Source: CAINVV01 sp964506325 (GTDB taxonomy: Bacteria; Bacteroidota; Bacteroidia; Bacteroidales; Prolixibacteraceae). Taken from it: a DNA stretch of 6,802 bases. The notes below the pieces were generated by a model. That model made no database searches. It was given only the letters and a program-made list of their open reading frames with translations, and was not told the origin of the DNA. A program made the translations under genes and the position numbers. Location of the stretch: positions 1-6,802 of the forward strand of contig CAZDLO010000155.1 in assembly GCA_964506325.1 (NCBI GenBank), in the 5' to 3' direction. Below, in pieces: positions 1 to 5,650 of the stretch (its first letter is position 1; each line of letters starts with the position of its first letter).

Positions 1-1
1 T

Positions 2-43
2 ATTACCATCGGGAACGCATTACGCAGAATCCTGTTGTAATCG
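2..43 (+). other. rpoA: 5' part of rpoA reading frame, interrupted by an in-frame TAA at 38-40
   Basis: In the same frame as the rpoA ORF that follows, these bases read ITIGNALRRILL, then TAA, then S, then LEGYAIT. The segment GNALRRILLSSLEG is the near-invariant first helix of the alpha N-terminal domain. It includes the arginine pair equivalent to E. coli R44/R45, which helps alpha bind the core enzyme. The TAA sits exactly where the first serine of the SS pair is expected, and one C-to-A change (TCA to TAA) would explain it. This is therefore coding sequence of rpoA and not a 5' UTR. The true start lies about 35 codons left of the window. Whether the stop is real or a sequence error cannot be decided here. 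Confidence 0.9.
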
Positions 44-892
44 TTGGAAGGATATGCAATCACAACGATTAAAATCGAAGGTGTTGAGCATGAATTTTCA
101 ACCATCCCGGGAGTTATTGAGGATGTTACAGAGATGATTCTTAATTTGAAACAAATTCGTTTCAAAAAGGTGGTTGAAGATTTTGACAGTGAGAAAGTTA
201 CTGTTACGATTTTTGGTCAGAACAAGTTCAAGGCGGGTGATATCAATAATTTCATCACTGGTTTCCGTGTATTGAATACCGATTTGCTTATCTGCAATAT
301 GGAAACGGACGTGAAACTTCAAATCGAGTTGACTATCGAGAAGGGACGCGGCTATGTACCTGGAGTAGAGAACAAACCAGCTGACGAAGAGTTTGGCGTT
401 GTTCCAATCGATTCAATTTTCACACCCATCAAAAATGTGAAATATTCGGTTGAAAACTATCGCGTCGAACAGAAGACTGACTATGAAAAATTGGTCATAG
501 ATATTCATACTGATGGTTCTATACATCCAAAGGATGCACTTAAGGAAGCTGCTAAAATTCTGATTTACCATTTCATGCTCTTCTCTGACGAGAAAATTAC
601 GCTCGACTCGGATGAGAAATTTGCCAATGAGGAATTTGATGAGGAGATTCTGCATATGCGCCAATTGCTGAAAAATAAGCTTGTCGATCTTGATCTCTCA
701 GTACGTGCACTCAATTGCCTTAAGGCTGCTGATGTGGAAACACTGGGAGAACTTGTAACCTACAACCGGAATGACCTGCTGAAATTAAGAAATTTTGGAA
801 AAAAATCCCTCACAGAATTGGATGATTTATTGGTAAATCTCAATTTGAGTTTCGGGATGGATATCAGTAAGTATAAATTAGACAAGGAATAA
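44..892 (+). CDS. rpoA: DNA-directed RNA polymerase subunit alpha (5' end outside window or interrupted)
   Basis: RpoA dimerises to nucleate assembly of RNA polymerase; its C-terminal domain contacts UP elements and activators. The 282 codons visible here begin at an internal TTG that directly continues the conserved LLSSLEG helix, so this TTG is almost certainly not the native start. Bacteroidota RpoA is about 330 residues, so roughly 48 are missing from this reading. Residues 1-200 cover the rest of the alpha N-terminal domain, including IEGVEHEFSTIPGV, NLKQIRFK, KGRGYVP and VENYRVEQKTDYEKL. Residues about 205-270 form the alpha C-terminal domain. R221 and N224 in SVRALNCLKAAD correspond to E. 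coli R265 and N268, which bind DNA, and GKKSLTELD follows at 252-260. The C-terminus DISKYKLDKE is typical of Bacteroidota. The gene ends with TAA, 5 nt before rplQ. Family identity is certain; only the 5' part is in doubt. Confidence 0.96.
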   Translation: MEGYAITTIKIEGVEHEFSTIPGVIEDVTEMILNLKQIRFKKVVEDFDSEKVTVTIFGQNKFKAGDINNFITGFRVLNTDLLICNMETDVKLQIELTIEKGRGYVPGVENKPADEEFGVVPIDSIFTPIKNVKYSVENYRVEQKTDYEKLVIDIHTDGSIHPKDALKEAAKILIYHFMLFSDEKITLDSDEKFANEEFDEEILHMRQLLKNKLVDLDLSVRALNCLKAADVETLGELVTYNRNDLLKLRNFGKKSLTELDDLLVNLNLSFGMDISKYKLDKE

Positions 893-897
893 TTGAA

Positions 898-1383
898 ATG
901 AGACATAGAAAAGGGTTTAATCATTTAGGTAGGACCAGTTCACACCGCAGTGCTATGCTGTCCAACATGGCAAACTCTCTTTTGCTGCATAAACGTATCA
1001 CTACTACACTTGCTAAAGCAAAGGAACTTAGAGTTTTTGTTGAGCCATTGATAACACGTGCAAAAGAAGATTCCACTCACAACAGGCGCGAAGTCTTTAG
1101 TAACCTGAAAAGCAAACAGGTGGTTACTGAGCTGTTTCGTGATATTATTGTTAAAATTGGCGATCGTCCCGGAGGTTATACCAGAATTTTGAAAACAGGT
1201 ACCCGCATGGGGGATAACGCAGAAATGTGTATAATCGAATTGGTCGACTACAACGAAAACATGTTGTCAACACCAAAAGCTGATACCTCGAAAAAACGTA
1301 GGGTCAGAAAAACTAAAAAAGTTGAAACTCCAGCTAAAGAAGCTACTAAAGTAGAAAACACTACTGAAGAGGCTGCCTCCTGA
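898..1383 (+). CDS. rplQ: 50S ribosomal protein L17
   Basis: L17 is a structural protein of the large ribosomal subunit, located near the peptide exit tunnel. Residues 1-118 are the conserved core: it starts MRHRKGFNHLGRTSSHR, continues with AMLSNMANSLL, TTLAKAKELR and VEPLITRAKEDS, and ends with PGGYTRILKTGTRMGDNAEMCIIELVD split over 91-117. Residues 119-161 are a low-complexity tail, first basic (KKRRVRKTKK, about 132-141) and then rich in Glu, Thr and Ala. The total of 161 residues exceeds the roughly 120-127 of proteobacterial L17, but such tails are common in Bacteroidota. The ATG lies 5 nt after the rpoA stop, so the two are co-transcribed and probably translationally coupled. It is the last gene of the operon; a strong terminator begins 26 nt after its TGA. 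Confidence 0.97.
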   Translation: MRHRKGFNHLGRTSSHRSAMLSNMANSLLLHKRITTTLAKAKELRVFVEPLITRAKEDSTHNRREVFSNLKSKQVVTELFRDIIVKIGDRPGGYTRILKTGTRMGDNAEMCIIELVDYNENMLSTPKADTSKKRRVRKTKKVETPAKEATKVENTTEEAAS

Positions 1384-1409
1384 GCCAATGGATTTTAAAC
1401 GATATTCAA

Positions 1410-1438
1410 TAGCCATCCTAAAGGATGGCTATTTTTTT
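1410..1438 (+). terminator. Intrinsic terminator of the rpoA-rplQ operon
   Basis: A perfect 9-bp stem (TAGCCATCC at 1410-1418 with GGATGGCTA at 1423-1431) encloses a TAAA loop and is followed by seven T residues (1432-1438). Two more A-T pairs can form at its base. Its position just after rplQ fits the end of the ribosomal-protein operon, and it separates that operon from citrate synthase. Confidence 0.92.
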
Positions 1439-1443
1439 GAGCG

Positions 1444-1486
1444 AATATTTTAAAAACGGTTATCAGACTTCATTTTTTAAAATATT
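1444..1486. repeat. 13-bp perfect AT-only inverted repeat in the rplQ-citrate synthase gap
   Basis: AATATTTTAAAAA (1444-1456) is matched exactly by its reverse complement at 1474-1486, with a 17-nt spacer. It begins six bases after the terminator T-tract. It contains no G or C, so the RNA hairpin would be weak. It could be a regulator binding site, a DNA structural element or an accident of base composition. The rest of the gap, up to 1627, is AT-rich and contains no gene that I can support. No convincing Bacteroidota -33/-7 promoter pair stands out before citrate synthase, although one must exist somewhere after the terminator. Confidence 0.55.
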
Positions 1487-1627
1487 TAGCTTATACGGTA
1501 GATAAATATATAAATTGATTCATTTTTTATGTATTTTTCAGCGGAATATCGCAATTGGCTTCGAGATTGGTTTTTATAGTAAAGTCGGGAATGTTGAATC
1601 TGCATTAATTAACATAAATATCTCTTT

Positions 1628-2941
1628 ATGGAATACATTAAAAAGAAACTTTTAAAAAAGGGTGAAGAAGAGCGCCTAATCGTTAAACGTTTGATCAGTG
1701 AGTTTGGGAATACAGTACTTGAGTCAGTCAATATCGATCAGGTTTTAACAGGTATGAAAGGCATAACCGGTTTGCTAACTGTAACTTCTAAACTGAATCC
1801 CAATACCGGAATAACATACCGTGGCTATACAATTCCTGAGATTCAGCAGAAGTTACCGAAAGTAAGGCCTGAAGGAGAGCCCCTTTCTGAAGGTCTTTTT
1901 TACTTGTTTTTGCTCAACGAAATTCCAACCAAAGACGAAGTTGATGCATTAAGCCGTGACTGGGTACGACGAAGTGAACTTCCGGAACACGTTCTCGAGA
2001 TTTTGGATGCTATGCCACTTACATCTAAGCCTATGACACAGTTTAGTACTGCAATTTTGGCTATGGCTACTGAATCTAAATTCCAGAAGGCTCATCGTGA
2101 CGGACTTCATAAAAATGATTACTGGGATACAACTTTCGAGGATGTAATGGATCTAATTGCCCGGCTTCCGGTAGTTGCCGCGTATATTTACCGGAGGAAT
2201 TTTAAGGACGGCAAATTCATTCCACCTGATCCAAACCTTGATTGGGCTGCCAATTTTGCACATATGATGGGTTATGACCAGGAAGAAATCTACAGACTGT
2301 TCAGGATGTATATGATGATTCACGCAGACCATGAGGGTGGAAATGTTTCTGCGCATGCTACTCATCTTGTTGGTTCGGCTCTTAGTAATCCTTATTATTC
2401 CTATGCTGCCGGGATGTTAGGACTCGCTGGTCCTTTGCATGGTTATGCCAACCAGGAGGTGATCAACTGGATATTTGAAATGCAGGAGGAAATTGGTGCA
2501 TGTGCATCAAAGGATGAAGAAAGGCTGAAAATTGAGGCTTACGTTCGGAAAACAATTTCTTCAGGACAGGTAATTCCAGGTTACGGTCATGCTGTTTTAC
2601 GAGTGACGGATCCTCGTTTTACGGCTCAGCAAATCTTTGCCCAGAAATATGTTGCGAATGATCCGCTAATAGATACTGTGAATCTTATTTATGAAATTGT
2701 TCCTCCGATCTTACAGTCTCTTGGGAAGATTAAGAATCCCTGGCCAAATGTTGATGCATTCTCCGGTGCCCTGCTTCAGCATTATGGCTTAACAGAGCAT
2801 TTCTTCTACACGGTGATGTTTGGTGTAAGTCGTTCTCTCGGTGTACTGGCTCAGTTGGTATGGGACAGAATGTACAATTTGCCGTTAGAAAGACCATCCT
2901 CAGAGACGCTCGAGTTTTTTAAACAAAAGGCTGGTATTTAA
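1628..2941 (+). CDS. gltA: Citrate synthase, large eukaryote-like type
   Basis: The enzyme condenses oxaloacetate and acetyl-CoA into citrate plus CoA, the first step of the TCA cycle, in the cytoplasm. The sequence follows the mitochondrial-type citrate synthase family more closely than the E. coli GltA type. It contains HADHEGGNVSAHATHLVGSA (232-251), GLAGPLHGYANQEV (265-278), IPGYGHAVLRVTDPR (316-330), KNPWPNVDAFSG (369-380) and FGVSRSLGVLAQL (398-410). Catalytic residues appear intact: H271 (GPLHG), H321 (GYGHA) and D376 (NVDAFSG). Oxaloacetate-binding arginines are plausibly R325, R402 and R422. The length of 437 residues is normal for this group. The N-terminus is rich in Lys and Glu and is not a signal peptide. 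The ATG at 1628 is preceded by an AT-rich leader without a Shine-Dalgarno sequence, as is usual in this phylum. The UbiD gene follows after 32 nt. The symbol is generic for the function. Confidence 0.95.
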   Translation: MEYIKKKLLKKGEEERLIVKRLISEFGNTVLESVNIDQVLTGMKGITGLLTVTSKLNPNTGITYRGYTIPEIQQKLPKVRPEGEPLSEGLFYLFLLNEIPTKDEVDALSRDWVRRSELPEHVLEILDAMPLTSKPMTQFSTAILAMATESKFQKAHRDGLHKNDYWDTTFEDVMDLIARLPVVAAYIYRRNFKDGKFIPPDPNLDWAANFAHMMGYDQEEIYRLFRMYMMIHADHEGGNVSAHATHLVGSALSNPYYSYAAGMLGLAGPLHGYANQEVINWIFEMQEEIGACASKDEERLKIEAYVRKTISSGQVIPGYGHAVLRVTDPRFTAQQIFAQKYVANDPLIDTVNLIYEIVPPILQSLGKIKNPWPNVDAFSGALLQHYGLTEHFFYTVMFGVSRSLGVLAQLVWDRMYNLPLERPSSETLEFFKQKAGI

Positions 2942-2973
2942 GGATTCTCGGATATTATCCTTCATAAATTGAT

Positions 2974-4887
2974 ATGGCGTATAGTGGTTTAAACGAATTT
3001 GTACAATTACTTGAAAGTAAAAATGAATTAATCAGAATCAATCGAAAAGTTGATACCATTCTAGAGATTACTGAGATTACAGATCGTATATCCAAAACCA
3101 ATGGAGGGGGGAAGGCACTTTTGTTTGAAAACAACGGTACGGCTTGCCCCCTTCTTATTAATGCATTTGGTTCTGAGACAAGGATGTGTCTTGCGCTGGG
3201 TCACGACTCTCTTGATAAGATTGGAGAAGAAATTGAAGAATTGTTCAGGCAACTGGCTGGCCCGTCCGAAAACCTGCTTGATAAGTTAAAACTGCTTCCT
3301 TTGCTTTCGCGGATTGCATCATGGATGCCCAAAAAGAAATCCGGCGGAGGTAAATGTCAGGAAGTCGTAATGAAAACTCCTGATTTATCTTTATTGCCGG
3401 TGCTTACTTGCTGGCCAGCTGACGGAGGGCCTTTTATTACGCTTCCCTGTGTCATCACCAAAGATCCTTTTACAGGAGTGCGCAATGTTGGTATGTACCG
3501 GATGCAGGTATTCGGTCCGGATTCTACCGGTATGCATTGGCACAGGCATAAAACTGGGGCAGCCCACTACAACGGCTACAAGAAGCAGGGGAGGAGGATG
3601 CCTGTCTCAGTTGTATTAGGTGGCGACCCAGCTTATACTTATGCTGCCACGGCCCCACTTCCTGACCAGATTGATGAATACATGCTTGCAGGATTTTTGC
3701 GAAAAAAGAAAGTTGAGCTGGTGAAATGCCTTACAAATGACCTGGAAGTGCCTGATGATGCTGACTTTATTCTTGAAGGATATGTGGATCCATCCGAAGA
3801 ACTGACCTGGGAAGGACCTTTCGGGGATCATACAGGTTTTTATTCACTGGCAGACTGGTATCCCAAATTTCATATTACCTGCATTACTCACCGTAAAAGT
3901 GCCATTTATCCTGCTACAATAGTAGGGATTCCACCACAGGAAGACGCTTACATTGGCCTCGCAACTGAGAGGATTTTCCTTGCTCCGATGAGGATGACAA
4001 TTATTCCGGAATTGAAGGACCTTTACCTGCCTGCCGAAGGTGTGGCCCACAATCTCACCCTGGCACGGATCGATAAAAACTATCCAGGTCAGGCACTAAA
4101 GACAATGAATGCAATGTGGGGGGCTGGTCAGATGATGTTCAATAAAATCCTTATTGTGACTGATCAGGTTAATCCATGGAATGAGACTGAGAGTTTTGTA
4201 AGGAGATTAAGCAACCAGATTGATACGGCCAATGATATTGTTTTTTCTTCCGGTCCGATGGATGTGCTGGATCATTCATCTTCAAAATTTGCGTATGGTT
4301 CAAAAATGGGAATTGATGCAACCTTCAGATTTCCAGAAGAGGGCGGGAAAACCATGGATGATACTGAGCTTCCGGGAAAAATTGAAATTGAAAATTTTTT
4401 GAATGATATCCCAGATGTCAAATCTGTTAATGCCTCTTTGCCCGAGAAAGGGATTTCGATTGTAGTTATCGGAATTGATAAGGGAACAGGATCATTACCC
4501 TCTCAGCTGGTCAAAAACATGGTAAAGAACGAGTTCCTGAAAAGGATTAAATTTATCGTTTTTGTTGATTCCGGCTTGCCTGTGGAAAACCTTTTCACCG
4601 TTCTATGGTATGTTACGGGCAACATTGATCCGAAACGGGATTGTAAAATTATTGTGGCGGAGAATGAAACCGAAGTTAATCATTTGATAGTTGATGGGAC
4701 TCGTAAAACCGCAATTTCTGACGGTTTTGGACGCGATTGGCCTAATCCTGTGGTTTCTTCCATGGAGACCATACAAAGGGTAGATTTGCTGTGGCCTGAA
4801 TTGGGGCTTGGCCACATGATTACTTCCCCCTCCCTGACCTATTACCCGTTGAAGAAGGGGGAAGGTGCCATCTCAGTGTCGGAATAG
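2974..4887 (+). CDS. UbiD-family prenylated-FMN-dependent decarboxylase
   Basis: UbiD enzymes reversibly (de)carboxylate aromatic or alpha,beta-unsaturated acids using prenyl-FMN made by UbiX; no ubiX is in the window. Family signatures are GPFITLPCVITKDP (152-165), NVGMYRMQVFG (171-181), GMHWHRHKTGAAHY (186-199), where the NVGMYR and HWHRHK region forms the prFMN/metal site, and WEGPFGDHTGFYS (279-291). E280 and D285 occupy the spacing of the Glu/acidic pair of the catalytic Arg-Glu-Glu network; R176 is the likely arginine. QEDAYIGLATERI (322-334) follows. The length, 637 residues, is well above the roughly 490 of proteobacterial UbiD and matches the longer UbiD relatives linked to menaquinone biosynthesis. 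The substrate is therefore not established: menaquinone-pathway decarboxylation is one possibility, an aromatic or acrylic acid another. It probably shares a transcript with citrate synthase. No signal peptide or membrane segment is seen. Confidence 0.9.
   Translation: MAYSGLNEFVQLLESKNELIRINRKVDTILEITEITDRISKTNGGGKALLFENNGTACPLLINAFGSETRMCLALGHDSLDKIGEEIEELFRQLAGPSENLLDKLKLLPLLSRIASWMPKKKSGGGKCQEVVMKTPDLSLLPVLTCWPADGGPFITLPCVITKDPFTGVRNVGMYRMQVFGPDSTGMHWHRHKTGAAHYNGYKKQGRRMPVSVVLGGDPAYTYAATAPLPDQIDEYMLAGFLRKKKVELVKCLTNDLEVPDDADFILEGYVDPSEELTWEGPFGDHTGFYSLADWYPKFHITCITHRKSAIYPATIVGIPPQEDAYIGLATERIFLAPMRMTIIPELKDLYLPAEGVAHNLTLARIDKNYPGQALKTMNAMWGAGQMMFNKILIVTDQVNPWNETESFVRRLSNQIDTANDIVFSSGPMDVLDHSSSKFAYGSKMGIDATFRFPEEGGKTMDDTELPGKIEIENFLNDIPDVKSVNASLPEKGISIVVIGIDKGTGSLPSQLVKNMVKNEFLKRIKFIVFVDSGLPVENLFTVLWYVTGNIDPKRDCKIIVAENETEVNHLIVDGTRKTAISDGFGRDWPNPVVSSMETIQRVDLLWPELGLGHMITSPSLTYYPLKKGEGAISVSE
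4823..4864 (+). repeat. 9-bp GC-rich inverted repeat inside the 3' end of the UbiD gene
   Basis: CTTCCCCCT (4823-4831) and AGGGGGAAG (4856-4864) are exact reverse complements separated by 24 nt, just before the UbiD stop codon. Five consecutive G-C pairs would make a stable mRNA stem. No T-tract follows, so it is not a classical terminator. It may only reflect the codons for TSPS and KKGEG, or it may act in mRNA 3'-end protection. Confidence 0.4.
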
Positions 4888-4892
4888 GATCA

Positions 4893-4922
4893 TTGTGAAT
4901 CCGGTTATTTGTTATAACTTTA
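4893..4922 (+). promoter_or_regulatory. Candidate Bacteroidota-type promoter for the rubrerythrin operon
   Basis: TTG at 4893-4895 (preceded by A, so three of four bases of the -33 TTTG) is separated by 19 bp from TAACTTTA at 4915-4922. That matches seven of the eight positions of the Bacteroidota -7 consensus TAnnTTTG. Transcription would start near 4926-4930 and give a leader of about 140 nt. The site lies just past the UbiD stop and faces rubrerythrin. It was found by eye and could be a chance match in an AT-rich gap. Confidence 0.4.
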
Positions 4923-4929
4923 GCATACA

Positions 4930-4945
4930 TCAGCCTGCAGGCTGA
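4930..4945. promoter_or_regulatory. 16-bp perfect palindrome, possible operator
   Basis: TCAGCCTGCAGGCTGA is a perfect two-fold symmetric sequence with high GC in an otherwise AT-rich gap. It falls at the transcription start predicted from the candidate promoter just upstream, where a dimeric repressor would block initiation. As RNA it could fold only into a 6-bp hairpin with a TGCA loop and no proper U-tract. No known regulator motif (for example PerR or Fur) is recognised in it. Confidence 0.4.
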
Positions 4946-4968
4946 AAATTCAAAATAATACATCCATC

Positions 4969-5001
4969 AACCATCCAATGGATATGCCATGGTTCTTTTT
5001 T
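4969..5001 (+). terminator. Terminator-like hairpin with U6 tract upstream of rubrerythrin
   Basis: AACCAT (4969-4974) pairs with ATGGTT (4989-4994) over a 14-nt loop, followed by C and six T residues (4996-5001). The stem is short and not GC-rich, so termination may be weak. It could end transcripts from the citrate synthase-UbiD unit. If the promoter at 4893-4922 is real, it would instead lie inside the rubrerythrin leader and could act as an attenuator. A second small hairpin follows at 5001-5016 (TCATC with GATGA, 6-nt loop). Confidence 0.4.
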
Positions 5002-5069
5002 CATCAACCTGGATGAATAAGGTCTTGATGGCTTCTTCAGATGGCAAATATGATAGTAAAAACTGAGAC

Positions 5070-5645
5070 ATGAAGACACTGAAAGGTTCGAAGACAGAAG
5101 AGAATCTGTTAAAGGCATTTGCCGGGGAATCACAGGCACGAATGCGTTACGATTATTTTGCCAAGCAGGCAAGGAAAGAGGGACTGGAACAAATTGCAGC
5201 CATCTTTGATGAGACAGCCCTCAACGAGCGGTCGCATGCCAAGCGGTTTTTTAATTTTTTGGAAGGAGGAATAGTTGAGATAACTGCTTCTTATCCTGCC
5301 GGTAAAATTGGAACCACGCTCGAAAATTTAAAGGCATCTGCAGATGGTGAAAATGAAGAGTGGACTGAATTGTATCCTGAATTTGCCCGAATTGCGGATG
5401 AGGAGGGTTACAAGGAAGTAGCCGCTGTTTTTAAAATGATCGCCAAAGTTGAAAAGGCCCATGAAGAGAGATACAGAACTTTGTTTGAGAATCTTCAGTC
5501 TGGCATGGTTTTTAAAAGGGGAGATAAGGTGGTTTGGAAATGCAGGGTTTGCGGATTCTTACATGAAGCCTTAAGTGCTCCGCAAAATTGCCCGATATGC
5601 GGTCATCCGCAAGCCTATTTTGAATTGCAGGAAACCAATTACTGA
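5070..5645 (+). CDS. rbr: Rubrerythrin
   Basis: Rubrerythrin is a cytoplasmic di-iron peroxidase that reduces hydrogen peroxide to water in anaerobes and microaerophiles, taking electrons through its own rubredoxin-like centre. Residues about 1-145 form the ferritin-like four-helix domain. Di-iron ligands are visible in the order AGESQARMRY (E20), LNERSHAKRF (E53, H56), ENEEW (E94, E97) and KVEKAHEERY (E128, H131). Residues about 155-180 form the rubredoxin-like domain with two Cys-x-x-Cys knuckles, C158/C161 (WKCRVCG) and C174/C177 (CPICGHP), which hold one iron. Its 191 residues match classical rubrerythrin length. The adenine deaminase gene starts 5 nt after its TGA, so the pair is almost surely one operon. 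Its leader carries a palindrome and a terminator-like hairpin, which suggests regulated expression. Its presence points to an anaerobic or oxygen-sensitive host. Confidence 0.96.
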   Translation: MKTLKGSKTEENLLKAFAGESQARMRYDYFAKQARKEGLEQIAAIFDETALNERSHAKRFFNFLEGGIVEITASYPAGKIGTTLENLKASADGENEEWTELYPEFARIADEEGYKEVAAVFKMIAKVEKAHEERYRTLFENLQSGMVFKRGDKVVWKCRVCGFLHEALSAPQNCPICGHPQAYFELQETNY

Positions 5646-5650
5646 TTTTA

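Noticed and set aside
38..40. Alternative genetic code in which TAA is a sense codon
   Set aside because: The rpoA, citrate synthase and - strand reading frames end at TAA where family lengths predict, and no other gene in the window has an internal TAA. A sequence error or point mutation is simpler.
44..46. TTG at 44 as the true rpoA start
   Set aside because: The frame upstream encodes GNALRRILL, the conserved alpha helix, so the gene clearly extends left. A protein starting here would lack about 48 conserved residues.
1555..1580. TTGGCT and TATAGT as a sigma-70-like promoter for citrate synthase
   Set aside because: The spacer is only 14 bp, and Bacteroidota use a different -33/-7 promoter form, which these bases do not match.
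2940..2962. AAGGAT/ATCCTT hairpin between citrate synthase and UbiD as a terminator
   Set aside because: It has a 6-bp stem with an 11-nt loop and no T-tract; too weak to separate the two genes.
3101..3289. 62-codon + strand frame inside the UbiD gene, and similar internal or antisense frames elsewhere
   Set aside because: These lie wholly within strongly conserved genes in another frame and show no family motif.
4930..5172. 80-codon open frame on the - strand across the rbr leader
   Set aside because: It runs antisense through the start of rubrerythrin and has no recognisable domain; its composition looks like a reverse-frame artefact.
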